This document shows, one piece after another, positions 16,843 to 24,664 of a DNA stretch of 40,441 nucleotides. Within the stretch, counting starts at the first letter, position 1. The number at the start of each line of letters is the position of its first letter. Where the stretch lies: positions 1-40,441 of the forward strand of contig JAFSHU010000083.1 in the NCBI GenBank assembly GCA_017440145.1. The letters are read 5' to 3'. This stretch comes from Bacillota bacterium. GTDB lineage: Bacteria > Bacillota > Dehalobacteriia > UBA4068. A program made the translations under genes and the position numbers. The notes beneath the pieces are model-generated. The model did not search any database. It had not been told where the DNA came from and saw only the letters and a list, made by a program, of their open reading frames with translations.

Positions 16843-17904
16843 ATGAATCTTCAGGAACTGTGCAGCAGGATCACAGAGCCCTCGGAGCAGGCAGCCGCTG
16901 CGGCCAGGCAGCAGTGGGACAGTGTGGCAAAGCCCCTGGGCAGCTTAGGCCTGCTGGAGGATGCGGTGATCCGTATCGCGGCTCTCAATGGGGAGAAAAA
17001 CATCTCCATCCACCCCCGGGCGGTGCTGGTCTTCTGTGCGGATAACGGCGTGGTCCAGGAAGGCATCAGCCAGAGCGGCAGCGAGGTGACAGCCCTGGTT
17101 GCCGGGAATATCGCCAGAGGAGAAGCCTCCGTTTGCCATATGGCCACCCTGGCCGATGCAAAGGTGCTGGCCATTGATATGGGCATGAATGAGGCTGTCC
17201 CCGGCTGTCTGGACAGGCGCATCGCAGCCGGTACGGGGAACATCGCCCGGGGGCCTGCCATGCGCCGGGAACAGGCGGAGGCTGCAATTCTCTGCGGTGC
17301 AGAGCTGGTACGGGAGCTGAAAGCGCAGGGCTATCGCCTGCTGGCCACCGGAGAAATGGGCATCGGCAATACCACCAGCTCCAGCGCAGTGGCCTCTGCC
17401 CTTTTGGGGCTGGAGCCCGCTCTGCTCACCGGCAGGGGCGCCGGGCTTTCCGATTCCGGGCTGAAACGAAAAATTGCCGTGGTGGAGCAGGCGCTGGCTG
17501 TGAACCGGCCCGATCCCGAGGATCCCCTGGACGTGCTGGCAAAGCTGGGCGGCTTTGATATTGCCGCCATGTGCGGGGTCTTTCTGGGGGGTGCAGCCTA
17601 TCAGCTGCCCATTCTGCTGGATGGGTTGATCAGCTGCGTTTCCGCTCTGCTGGCCTATCGCCTTTGCCCACAAAGCCGAAAGGCCATGCTGGCCAGCCAT
17701 TGCTCTGCAGAGCCTGCGGCCAGGCTGCTGCTGGAAGCCCTGGAGCTTTCTGCCCCCATTCAGGCCGGTCTGCGGCTGGGGGAAGGCAGTGGCGCAGTCT
17801 GCCTGATGCCCCTGCTGGATATGGCTCTTTCGGTTTATGAAGAAATGTCCACCTTTGAACAGATCGGCCTCACAGCCTACAGCCATTTGGAGGGAAAAGC
17901 ATGA
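16843..17904 (+). CDS. cobT: Nicotinate-nucleotide-dimethylbenzimidazole phosphoribosyltransferase
   Basis: 353 residues; the ATG is chosen by AAGGAGG 5 bases upstream. CobT makes alpha-ribazole 5'-phosphate (the cobamide lower-ligand nucleotide) from nicotinate mononucleotide and a benzimidazole-type base. Visible motifs are KPLGSLGLLE near the N-terminus, FCADNGVV, GEMGIGNTTSS and the C-terminal catalytic-Glu segment GEGSGA. First gene of the operon; it overlaps cobU by 4 bases (ATGA). No genes for base synthesis are seen, so the base is probably scavenged or made elsewhere. Confidence 0.96.
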   Translation: MNLQELCSRITEPSEQAAAAARQQWDSVAKPLGSLGLLEDAVIRIAALNGEKNISIHPRAVLVFCADNGVVQEGISQSGSEVTALVAGNIARGEASVCHMATLADAKVLAIDMGMNEAVPGCLDRRIAAGTGNIARGPAMRREQAEAAILCGAELVRELKAQGYRLLATGEMGIGNTTSSSAVASALLGLEPALLTGRGAGLSDSGLKRKIAVVEQALAVNRPDPEDPLDVLAKLGGFDIAAMCGVFLGGAAYQLPILLDGLISCVSALLAYRLCPQSRKAMLASHCSAEPAARLLLEALELSAPIQAGLRLGEGSGAVCLMPLLDMALSVYEEMSTFEQIGLTAYSHLEGKA

Positions 17905-18425
17905 TCTTTCTTCTGACAGGGGGAGCTGCCTGCGGAAAAAGCAGCTATGCCGAGCAGCTGGCTCTGCGGCTGGGCAGCCCCCGCTATTATATTGCCTCTA
18001 TGCAGCCTTATGGGGAGGAAGGGGAGCTGCGCATTCGTCGGCACCGGGCCATGCGGGCAGGAAAGGGCTTTCAGACCATCGAACGCTATACCGACCTGCA
18101 GGGGCTGGAGCTGCCGGAGAAAGATGCTGTTGTCCTGCTGGAATGCCTCTGCAACCTGACGGCAAACGAAATGTTTTCCCCGGAAGCAGAAGGAAGCGAC
18201 TGCGTGGAACGGGTTCTTTCCGGGGTGGAAAGGCTGGCCGGGCAGTGCAGGCAGCTCATCCTCATCACGAATGAGATCGGCGGGGATGGCGGCGGCTACC
18301 TGGATCGCAGCGGAGAATACATAGAAGCCCTGGGCCGCATCAATCAGGCTCTGGCCAGACGAGCGGATCATGTCTGGGAGATGGTCTGCGGCATCCCTGT
18401 CCTCCGAAAGGGAGAACTGGTGTAG
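17901..18425 (+). CDS. cobU: Bifunctional adenosylcobinamide kinase / cobinamide-phosphate guanylyltransferase
   Basis: 174 residues. CobU phosphorylates adenosylcobinamide and transfers GMP to give AdoCbi-GDP. P-loop TGGAACGKS opens the protein. RIRRHRAMR holds the His that is guanylylated in the family. VVLLECLCNLTANEMF and ITNEIGGDGGG follow, then the C-terminal ALGRINQALARRADHVWEMVCGIP. All expected segments are present and the length is near the usual 180. It overlaps cobT by 4 bases. A second, shorter CobU-like protein lies two genes on. Confidence 0.93.
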   Translation: MIFLLTGGAACGKSSYAEQLALRLGSPRYYIASMQPYGEEGELRIRRHRAMRAGKGFQTIERYTDLQGLELPEKDAVVLLECLCNLTANEMFSPEAEGSDCVERVLSGVERLAGQCRQLILITNEIGGDGGGYLDRSGEYIEALGRINQALARRADHVWEMVCGIPVLRKGELV

Positions 18426-18652
18426 TCCGGACGCAGACAGCCCCAAAAACGCCACACGGAAGCAATGGCTTGGTTTGGCTTCCCCAAACGCCTAAAACCT
18501 GGCTGCTGCGGCAATGAGCAACAAAAGCCCTCCCCCTGCTGTGGCTACGGCCCACTTCGGGGCGGCTTGCCGCGAGAACGGCCCCCTCTTCTGAAGAGAG
18601 ATTTACAGGCACCGGCCCGGGAGCCGGATCCTGCCCGAAAAGGAGAATGAGT
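18426..18652 (+). other. Gene-free gap inside the cobamide operon
   Basis: 227 bases between cobU and cobS, in a run whose other joints overlap or are short. It holds a CCGGC/GCCGG hairpin near 18612-18627 and other GC-rich partial inverted repeats. There is no clear terminator, promoter, riboswitch or reading frame with a ribosome site. It may be an eroded repeat or a decayed gene. Confidence 0.4.
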
Positions 18653-19426
18653 ATGTACTTCTTTCGCAGCATTGCCGCTGCTTTTTCCATGTTTTCCCGA
18701 ATCCCCATGCCACAGGTAAAATGGGATGAAAAAACCACCACCTACCTGCTCTGCGCCTTTCCGCTGGTGGGCCTGCTCATCGGCGGCGCAGAGCTGCTCT
18801 GGTTGCAGCTTTCTCAGCTGCTGCAGCTTGGCGGCCTGCTTCGGGCGGTGGGCATCACCCTGCTGCCCCTGCTTCTCAGCGGCGGCATCCATATGGATGG
18901 CTTCTGCGATGTGCAGGACGCATTGGCCTGCCACGGCAGCCCGGAGCAGCGGCGGGAGATCCTGAAGGATCCCCGCTCCGGCGCCTTAGCCATCATCGGG
19001 GCGGCTGTCTATCTGCTGGCCTGGCTGGGACTGGCCTCTGAGCTGCCTGCGGAAGGAGAAGCAAGCCTGCTCTTCGCCCTTTCCTTCCTGCTCAGCCGCA
19101 GCCTCAGCGGGCTGGTCTCCCGCTCTTACCCCAAGGATGCAGGGGAAGGGCTGCTGCACATTTTCCGCAGAGGACAAAGCCAAAAAGCCCCCATGCTGCT
19201 GCTTCTGCTCTGGAACGTAGCCATTCTTTCGGCCATGTTCCTGCTGGAGCCTTTGCGGGGCAGCGCCATGCTGCTTGCTGCTGCACTCTGCCTGCTGCGC
19301 CTGCTCTTCCTGGCAAAGAAAAAATTCAATGGCATCAGCGGCGATCTTTCCGGCTGCTTCCTGCAATGGGCAGAACTGGCCATGCTGGCTGCTTTGATCT
19401 TAACAGAAAAGGTGGTTTCCTTATGA
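18653..19426 (+). CDS. cobS: Adenosylcobinamide-GDP ribazoletransferase (cobalamin synthase)
   Basis: 257-residue membrane enzyme joining AdoCbi-GDP to alpha-ribazole (phosphate). The signature GGIHMDGFCDVQDAL carries the metal-binding acidic residues, and SGALAIIGAAVYLL follows. Several hydrophobic helices cover the rest. KFNGISGDLSGC near the C-terminus is the second conserved motif. The ATG at 18653 is chosen because AGGAG lies 7 bases upstream; an ATG six bases earlier is too close to that site. It overlaps the next gene by 4 bases. Confidence 0.94.
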   Translation: MYFFRSIAAAFSMFSRIPMPQVKWDEKTTTYLLCAFPLVGLLIGGAELLWLQLSQLLQLGGLLRAVGITLLPLLLSGGIHMDGFCDVQDALACHGSPEQRREILKDPRSGALAIIGAAVYLLAWLGLASELPAEGEASLLFALSFLLSRSLSGLVSRSYPKDAGEGLLHIFRRGQSQKAPMLLLLLWNVAILSAMFLLEPLRGSAMLLAAALCLLRLLFLAKKKFNGISGDLSGCFLQWAELAMLAALILTEKVVSL

Positions 19427-19767
19427 TTTTGCTGATCGGCGGCCGGGCCTCCGGCAAACGAGACTATATCACAGCCCTGGGTTACCGGGAGGAGGACATC
19501 GCAGATGCGGTGCTGGATTCCCGGCCGGTGCTCTATAACCTGCAGGAGCTGATCCGGCAAAATCCGGCGCAGGCAGAAGAGCTGCTCCCGGCACTGCTGG
19601 AAAAAGAAGTACTGGTCTGCGATGAGGTGGGCCTGGGTGTGATCCCCCTGCAGAAGGAGGATCGGCTCTATCGGGAGGCAGTGGGTCGGCTCTGCATTCT
19701 GCTGGCAAAAGAAGCGGAGCAGGTGATCCGCCTGGTCTGCGGCATCCCCCAGGTCATCAAGGGCTGA
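19423..19767 (+). CDS. Miniature CobU-like nucleotide-binding protein
   Basis: 114 residues, start overlapping the cobS stop (ATGA) with AAAGGTGG upstream. It opens with a P-loop-like GGRASGKRDY. It ends with a CobU-type C-terminus: VLVCDEVGLGVIPLQKEDR, then EAVGRLCILLAKEAEQVIRLVCGIPQVIKG. About 60 residues present in full CobU are missing between these. The missing part includes the RxxHxxxR segment with the guanylylated histidine. It may be a kinase-only or regulatory paralogue, or an accessory subunit. It is kept in frame between cobS and cobC, so it is unlikely to be decay. Confidence 0.75.
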   Translation: MILLIGGRASGKRDYITALGYREEDIADAVLDSRPVLYNLQELIRQNPAQAEELLPALLEKEVLVCDEVGLGVIPLQKEDRLYREAVGRLCILLAKEAEQVIRLVCGIPQVIKG

Positions 19768-19783
19768 GAAAAAGGAGAAGGCT

Positions 19784-20398
19784 ATGGAAATTTATCTCAT
19801 CCGCCACGGGAAAACCCCGGCCAACGAAAAGCATCTCTATTGCGGGCGCACAGATGTGCCTTTATCGGAACAGGGAATCTCCGAAGCAAAAAGCATCTGC
19901 TACCCCCTGCAGCCTCGCTTTGTCTATGTCAGCCCCATGCTGCGGGCCCGGCAGACGGCAGCCCTGCTCTTCCCCCAGGCAGAGCAGATGATCGTGGAAG
20001 GTCTGCAGGAGATGGATTTCGGCGCCTTTGAGGGGCGCAGTGCAGAAGAAATGCGGGAGGATGCGGACTACCAAAAATGGGTGGACAGCAAATGTCTGCT
20101 CCCCTGCCCCGACGGAGAGGATATCGCAGGCTTTGCCGAGCGGATCCGGCAGGCGCTTTATCCCCTGGTGCAGCAGGCCATTGCCGCCAGGGAAAAGGAG
20201 CTGGTGATCGTATCCCACGGGGGCAGCATCATGGCCGCCATGGCCAGCTATGCCCGGCCTGCTCAGGAATATTTTCACTGGGGCGCAGCAAATTGTGGCG
20301 GCTACCGGGCCCACATTCGGGAGGAGGACTGGGAAAAAAGCCCGGCCTTCGAACAATGGGAAAGCCTGGAAGCCACAAAGGAGAATGCGGAGGCATGA
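19784..20398 (+). CDS. cobC: Histidine phosphatase, probable alpha-ribazole phosphatase
   Basis: 204 residues. The catalytic motif LIRHGKTPAN is at the N-terminus, followed by CGRTDVPLSEQG, the acid region QEMDFGAFEGR and the second histidine in VIVSHGGSIMA. The branch-wide fold also covers phosphoglycerate mutases. The cobamide operon makes CobC, which removes the 5'-phosphate from alpha-ribazole phosphate or adenosylcobamide phosphate, the best call. The stop codon overlaps the next start (ATGA). Confidence 0.88.
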   Translation: MEIYLIRHGKTPANEKHLYCGRTDVPLSEQGISEAKSICYPLQPRFVYVSPMLRARQTAALLFPQAEQMIVEGLQEMDFGAFEGRSAEEMREDADYQKWVDSKCLLPCPDGEDIAGFAERIRQALYPLVQQAIAAREKELVIVSHGGSIMAAMASYARPAQEYFHWGAANCGGYRAHIREEDWEKSPAFEQWESLEATKENAEA

Positions 20399-21369
20399 AA
20401 ACGCTCTTTAATCTGACCACCAGCCGGGAGGATCTGGATCGTTACCAAAACGGGCAGGAGCTGCTGGAGATGCTGCAGGGCTTCGATGGGCTGGAGCTGA
20501 TGCACTTTGAAGCGGACAGCAGGGGCATCATCCCCAAGGAAAAGGTGATCGGCCTGCATATGCGATTCCCTGCCTGCTGGCTGGATTTCTGGAGGCAAGA
20601 TGAGGAGGCCCTGCTGCAGGAATTCGGCTCTTTGGAGGACTGCGAGGCCTGCTACGGCGGGCTGGAGCGGGAGACGCTCTGCCAATGGCTGCTGCGGGAT
20701 CTGGAGCAGGCGCGGAACTATGATGTGGAATACCTGGTCTTTCATGCAGCGGAATGCAGCGCGGGGGAAGCCTTCACCCAGCGCTACCGCCACAGCGACG
20801 AAGAAGTGATCCGGGGACTCTGCGAGATTCTGAACCAGGTTTTCACAGAAAAAGACGGCCCCCTGCTTCTGCTGGAAAATCTCTGGCATTCCGGCTTCCG
20901 CTTCACAAGGCCGGAGATCACAAAAAGCCTGCTGGATGCAGTGAATTATCCCCGGACGGGCATCATGCTGGATACGGGGCACCTGCTGCACACGAAGCGC
21001 AGTCTGCGCAGCCCTTCCCAGGCGGTGGAATACATACACAGCCTGCTGGATGCCCACGGGGAGCTCTGCCAAGGCATCCACGGCGTACACCTGAACCTTT
21101 CCCTGAGCGGCGACTATGCGGAGCAGGTCATGGCGAATCCGCCCCGGCTTTCCCCGGACTATATGGAACGCAGCGGGCAAGTCTTTTCCCACATCTTCCG
21201 GCAGGATCAACACCGCCCCTTTCTCTGCCCGGAGCTGGAAGGCCTGCTTCGGCGCATCGCTCCCCAATATCTGACCTATGAATTCATCAGCGACAGCAAA
21301 GCGCAGCATCGGGAATTTCTGACTGCCCAGCGGCAGGCGCTGGCTGGCTTATATGCGAGCTTACGCTAA
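20395..21369 (+). CDS. CbiR-like cobamide remodelling phosphodiesterase (AP endonuclease 2 / xylose isomerase-like TIM barrel)
   Basis: 324 residues; GGAGGC directly precedes the ATG, which overlaps the cobC stop. The fold shows metal-ligand positions of the xylose-isomerase-like barrel: LVFHAAE, LLLENLW, GIMLDTGHLL, HGVHLNLS and YEFIS. CbiR of Akkermansia, a member of this superfamily, hydrolyses cobamides to cobinamide phosphate so that a new lower ligand can be attached. Here the gene closes a cobT-cobU-cobS-cobC operon, exactly the genes needed for the rebuilding steps. The enzyme class is clear; the CbiR assignment is inferred from superfamily plus context. Confidence 0.75.
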   Translation: MKTLFNLTTSREDLDRYQNGQELLEMLQGFDGLELMHFEADSRGIIPKEKVIGLHMRFPACWLDFWRQDEEALLQEFGSLEDCEACYGGLERETLCQWLLRDLEQARNYDVEYLVFHAAECSAGEAFTQRYRHSDEEVIRGLCEILNQVFTEKDGPLLLLENLWHSGFRFTRPEITKSLLDAVNYPRTGIMLDTGHLLHTKRSLRSPSQAVEYIHSLLDAHGELCQGIHGVHLNLSLSGDYAEQVMANPPRLSPDYMERSGQVFSHIFRQDQHRPFLCPELEGLLRRIAPQYLTYEFISDSKAQHREFLTAQRQALAGLYASLR

Positions 21370-21457
21370 AGAAAGACCGGCGCAGCACCCCTATACAACA
21401 GGAACAAAAAGCAACCAAGGACATCCGCTCAGAGCGCTTTTGCTGTTTTCCCGCCCC

Positions 21458-21480
21458 GCCCCGAAAGCGGGGCTTTCTTA
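21458..21480 (+). terminator. Rho-independent terminator closing the cobamide operon
   Basis: Arms GCCCCG (21458-21463) and CGGGGC (21468-21473) enclose loop AAAG and are followed by TTTCTTA. The rest of the 285-bp gap up to 21655 shows no clear promoter. Confidence 0.75.
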
Positions 21481-21654
21481 TGCAAAGCTTTCAGCCGACG
21501 CAAAAGGCATTTTTCCTGCCGGTTTGCCAAAAGCAGCTTTTCTTCACCCTTCCTCTGCATTTTTCTTTGGCAGGCAGATTTATTCTCACTTGAGAAGGAA
21601 ATCAAAGCCCATTTCCCGAAAAAGAAACAGTAAATTCCGAGAAAGGCAGGAACA

Positions 21655-22290
21655 ATGGAAACGAAAAGCAAAACCGGCGCTGTGATCGTTGCAGCAGGAA
21701 TGTCCAGCCGCATGCAGGCCTTCAAGCCCATGCTTCCACTGGCAGAGGATACACTGATCCGCACACTGATCCGGCAGCTGCTGGCGGCCGGAGCCAGCCC
21801 CATCGTGCTGGTGGTGGGCAGAAACGGGAAGGAGCTGACGGCCCATGTCTCTGATCTGCCGGTGGAGTGTGTCTGCAACCCGGACTACGCCAGCACAGAT
21901 ATGTTCTGCTCTGTACGCATTGGCATGGAGCAGATCCGGGGCCGCTGTGAAAGCGTCCTCTTCTCTCCGGGGGATTGCCCCTGCTTTTCCCCGGAAAGCG
22001 CAAATGCCCTGCTCCGGGAAATGGAAACAAGCCAATGCCCCGTCTTTATCCCCACTTATCAGGGGCGACGGGGGCATCCGGTGCTGCTCCGGCAGGAGAT
22101 CATAGAACACATCCTTTCCTATACTGGCGAAGGTGGGCTGCGGGGTGCGCTGCAGGCCTACCCCGGGGAGCAGCATCTTTTGCCGCTGGAGGACCCGGGG
22201 CTGTGCATGGATGCGGACAAGCCGGAGGATTACCAGCGCCTGCTGGCCTACGCGCAGGCGCAGAAGGCAGCGCAAAAAGACAAATGCTAG
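21655..22290 (+). CDS. MocA/MobA-like nucleotidyltransferase (DVU_1551-type NTP transferase)
   Basis: 211 residues with the GT-A-like nucleotidyltransferase fold. The nucleotide loop is VIVAAGMSSRMQAFKPML, the metal-binding part is SPGDCPCFSPES, and GRRGHPVLL and MDADKPEDYQRLL follow. These are the motifs of MocA-type molybdenum-cofactor cytidylyltransferases, which convert Mo-molybdopterin to the dinucleotide form. No molybdoenzyme is in the window. The gene instead starts a tight set with a radical SAM enzyme, a methyltransferase and a ligase-like protein. A role in making a nucleotide-linked cofactor is plausible but not shown. Confidence 0.82.
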   Translation: METKSKTGAVIVAAGMSSRMQAFKPMLPLAEDTLIRTLIRQLLAAGASPIVLVVGRNGKELTAHVSDLPVECVCNPDYASTDMFCSVRIGMEQIRGRCESVLFSPGDCPCFSPESANALLREMETSQCPVFIPTYQGRRGHPVLLRQEIIEHILSYTGEGGLRGALQAYPGEQHLLPLEDPGLCMDADKPEDYQRLLAYAQAQKAAQKDKC

Positions 22291-22330
22291 CGCAGAATCG
22301 CAAAAATATAAGAAAAAGGGGAATCAAGCT

Positions 22331-22771
22331 ATGCTGAATCGTGATCAGATTTTGGAAAAAAGTCGCGGCAATATCCATTGCTCCCAGATCGTCCTGGGGG
22401 AGCTGGCAGAGGAACTGGGCTATGATAAAGAGGAGCTTTATCGCATGGCCTGCCCCTTTGGGGGCGGCATGGGTCTGGGGGATACCTGCGGCTGCGTCAC
22501 CGGGGCGCTGATGGCCATCGGCATGGCCTTTGGCAACAGCGAGCCCGGCAACGTGGAGCAGGATCAGCTCTGCCGGGAAAAGGCCAGCCGCTTCCAGGAG
22601 GAATTCACCCGCCTGCGCCAGAGCACCATCTGCCGGGAGCTGCTGGGTTATGATTTCCGCGACCCAGAACAGCGCAAAGAAGCCAAGGAAAACGGCGCAA
22701 CTGCCCAGCTCTGCCCTGACCTGATGATGGACGCCATCCGCATCGCGGCAGAGATCATCCGGGAGGGCTGA
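22331..22771 (+). CDS. C-GCAxxG-C-C family redox-type protein (DVU_1555-like)
   Basis: 146 residues, with AAGGGG before the ATG. Conserved cysteines are in NIHCSQIVLGE, RMACPFGGGMG, DTCGCVTGALMAIGMAFG, STICRELLGYD and AQLCPDL. This is the spacing of the C_GCAxxG_C_C family (PF09719), thought to bind metal or an Fe-S cluster; biochemical roles are mostly unknown. Second gene of the six-gene set, 4 bases before the radical SAM gene. Members with this neighbourhood are known from Desulfovibrio and Clostridia. Confidence 0.85.
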   Translation: MLNRDQILEKSRGNIHCSQIVLGELAEELGYDKEELYRMACPFGGGMGLGDTCGCVTGALMAIGMAFGNSEPGNVEQDQLCREKASRFQEEFTRLRQSTICRELLGYDFRDPEQRKEAKENGATAQLCPDLMMDAIRIAAEIIREG

Positions 22772-22775
22772 TTTT

Positions 22776-24038
22776 ATGCAGCGCATCAGCTATACCCGCA
22801 GCATCTGCCCGGTCTGCGGCTGCCAGATCCCGGCACAGAGAGTGCAGGAAAACGGAAAGGTCTATCTGCAGAAAAGCTGCCCGCTTCATGGGGAATTCAC
22901 CACGCTGATCTGGCGTGGCCCCGTGGATTATGTGGCCTGGCAGGGAGGCAGCCTGGATTATACGGAGCTGACATCCTGCCCGAAAAACTGCGGCATCTGC
23001 AGCAAGCACCAGCAGGGTACCTGCTGCGTTCTTTATGAAGTTACCAGCCGCTGTGATCTGGGCTGCCGCTTCTGCTTTGCCAATGGGGGGAATGGAGAAG
23101 ACATCCCCCTGGAGCAGGCAAAAGCGGATATTTCGGCGATTGCCGGCCACGGCAGGCCGCTGATCCAGCTTTCCGGCGGCGAGCCCACACTGCGGGATGA
23201 TCTGCCGGAGCTGATCGCCCACGCCAAGGAGGCGGGCTGCTCCTATGTGCAGCTGAACACAAACGGCCTGCGTCTGGCCAGGGATGAAGCCTTTCTGGCG
23301 GAATGCGCGAAGGCAGGGCTCTCCTTCGTATTCCTGCAGTTTGACGGCACCCGGGATGAGATTTACCAAAAGCTGCGGGGCCGGGCGCTGCTGGAAGAAA
23401 AAAAGCAGGCCATTGCTGCCTGCGCTAAATATCGCTTGGGCGTCACCCTGGTTCCCACGCTGGTGCCGGGCGTGAACACGGACAACATCGGGGAGATGCT
23501 GCGCTATGCCGTCTCTCTCTCCCCCACGGTGCGGGGCATACACTTCCAGCCGGTATCTTACTTTGGCCGCTACCCCCAGCCCCCGGCAGAGGAGGATCGC
23601 TATACCCTGGGTGATCTGCTGGCGGACATCGAAAGCCAGAGCCAGGGGCTGCTCAGCCTGAAAAACATTGCGCCCTCCCACTGCGACCATCCGCTTTGCG
23701 GCTTTCACGGCAGCTTTATCGCAGAGGAGGACGGCAGCCTGCTGCCGCTGACACAGCCCTCTTCCTGCTGCTGCCAGAGCACAGCGGAGCAAAACCGCAG
23801 CTACATCGGGACACGCTGGCAGAGAGGACCGGAAGAGGGGCCGGACACGCCCGAGGATGAGATGGAGGCCTTTTTGCGGAAGGCAAAGGAACGTGCCTTC
23901 ACCGTGACCGCCATGGCCTTCCAGGATGCCTGGAATCTGGATATCGCCCGGCTGCGCCGCTGCAGCCTGCATGTCTACAAAGAGGGCAAGCTGCGGCCCT
24001 TCTGCGCCAATTATCTGAGCCTGGCGGAGGAAGCATGA
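22776..24038 (+). CDS. Radical SAM protein with zinc-ribbon-like N-terminus (TrsS / MJ0619-like)
   Basis: 420 residues; GGGAGG precedes the ATG by about 10 bases. The N-terminus SICPVCGC...QKSCPLHGEF is a cysteine/histidine knuckle also found in MJ0619-like and tetraether-synthase-like radical SAM proteins. KNCGIC follows. The SAM cluster motif is CX3CX2C in TSRCDLGCRFCFA, then SGGEPTLR. Later cysteines (HCDHPLCGFHG, SSCCCQS, RRCSLHV, PFCANY) probably hold auxiliary clusters. Relatives methylate or couple unactivated sp3 carbons. From memory, the databases call the DVU-neighbourhood version TrsS, sometimes a selenoprotein; here no in-frame TGA is used. The substrate is unknown. Confidence 0.85.
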   Translation: MQRISYTRSICPVCGCQIPAQRVQENGKVYLQKSCPLHGEFTTLIWRGPVDYVAWQGGSLDYTELTSCPKNCGICSKHQQGTCCVLYEVTSRCDLGCRFCFANGGNGEDIPLEQAKADISAIAGHGRPLIQLSGGEPTLRDDLPELIAHAKEAGCSYVQLNTNGLRLARDEAFLAECAKAGLSFVFLQFDGTRDEIYQKLRGRALLEEKKQAIAACAKYRLGVTLVPTLVPGVNTDNIGEMLRYAVSLSPTVRGIHFQPVSYFGRYPQPPAEEDRYTLGDLLADIESQSQGLLSLKNIAPSHCDHPLCGFHGSFIAEEDGSLLPLTQPSSCCCQSTAEQNRSYIGTRWQRGPEEGPDTPEDEMEAFLRKAKERAFTVTAMAFQDAWNLDIARLRRCSLHVYKEGKLRPFCANYLSLAEEA

Positions 24039-24664
24039 GCGGCCTGCGCCCCGGCGGGGCAGAGCTGACACGGCAGCTTTTGGCAAATGTGCAGCTGCAG
24101 CCCGGGGATAGTGTGCTGGATCTGGGCTGCGGCAAGGGAGAAAGCCTCTCCCTGCTGCGGAAAGAATACCATTGCTGCCCCACGGGGCTGGAGCCAAACC
24201 CGGAGCATCGGGCGGCGGCAGAGGCAGCGAACCCCGGAATCCCGGTTCTGGAGGGGCGCGCGGAAAGCCTGCCCTTCCCGGAGCAAAGCTTTCAGCTGGT
24301 GCTGGCAGAATGCGTGCTTTCCCTCTGCGAGCCGGTGGAAACGGCTCTTTCAGAGATCAAACGGGTGCTGCTCCCCGGCGGTACCCTGCTGCTGAGCGAT
24401 GTTTATGCCCGGAAGCAGCCCCTTTCCGGTGGCTGCGGCATGCTGCGACAGCTCTATTCCCTGCCGCAGCTGGAAAGCTTTCTGCAGCAGGCGGGCTTCT
24501 CCATTCGAAAGACAGAAAACGCCAACGCAGAGCTTCTGCAGATGCTGGGGCAGCTCATTCTGGAGAAAGGGCCGGATGAGGCCTATGCCTGCCTGGGTTT
24601 GGATGCCTGTGCCCTGAAGCAGGCCGGCCCCGGCTATATCCTCATCACAGCGGAGGCGATATGA
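24035..24664 (+). CDS. SAM-dependent methyltransferase (DVU_1556/TrsM-like)
   Basis: 209 residues, overlapping the radical SAM gene by 4 bases (ATGA) and the next gene by 4. It is a class I Rossmann methyltransferase with motif I VLDLGCGKGESL. The acidic end of strand 2 is LEPN, motif II/IV is LVLAECVLSL, and the post-motif is IKRVLLPGGTLLLSDVY. This is the methyltransf_11/UbiE type, usually acting on small molecules. The substrate is not readable. The tight overlap implies it works on the same intermediate as the radical SAM and ligase-like proteins. Confidence 0.85.
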   Translation: MSGLRPGGAELTRQLLANVQLQPGDSVLDLGCGKGESLSLLRKEYHCCPTGLEPNPEHRAAAEAANPGIPVLEGRAESLPFPEQSFQLVLAECVLSLCEPVETALSEIKRVLLPGGTLLLSDVYARKQPLSGGCGMLRQLYSLPQLESFLQQAGFSIRKTENANAELLQMLGQLILEKGPDEAYACLGLDACALKQAGPGYILITAEAI

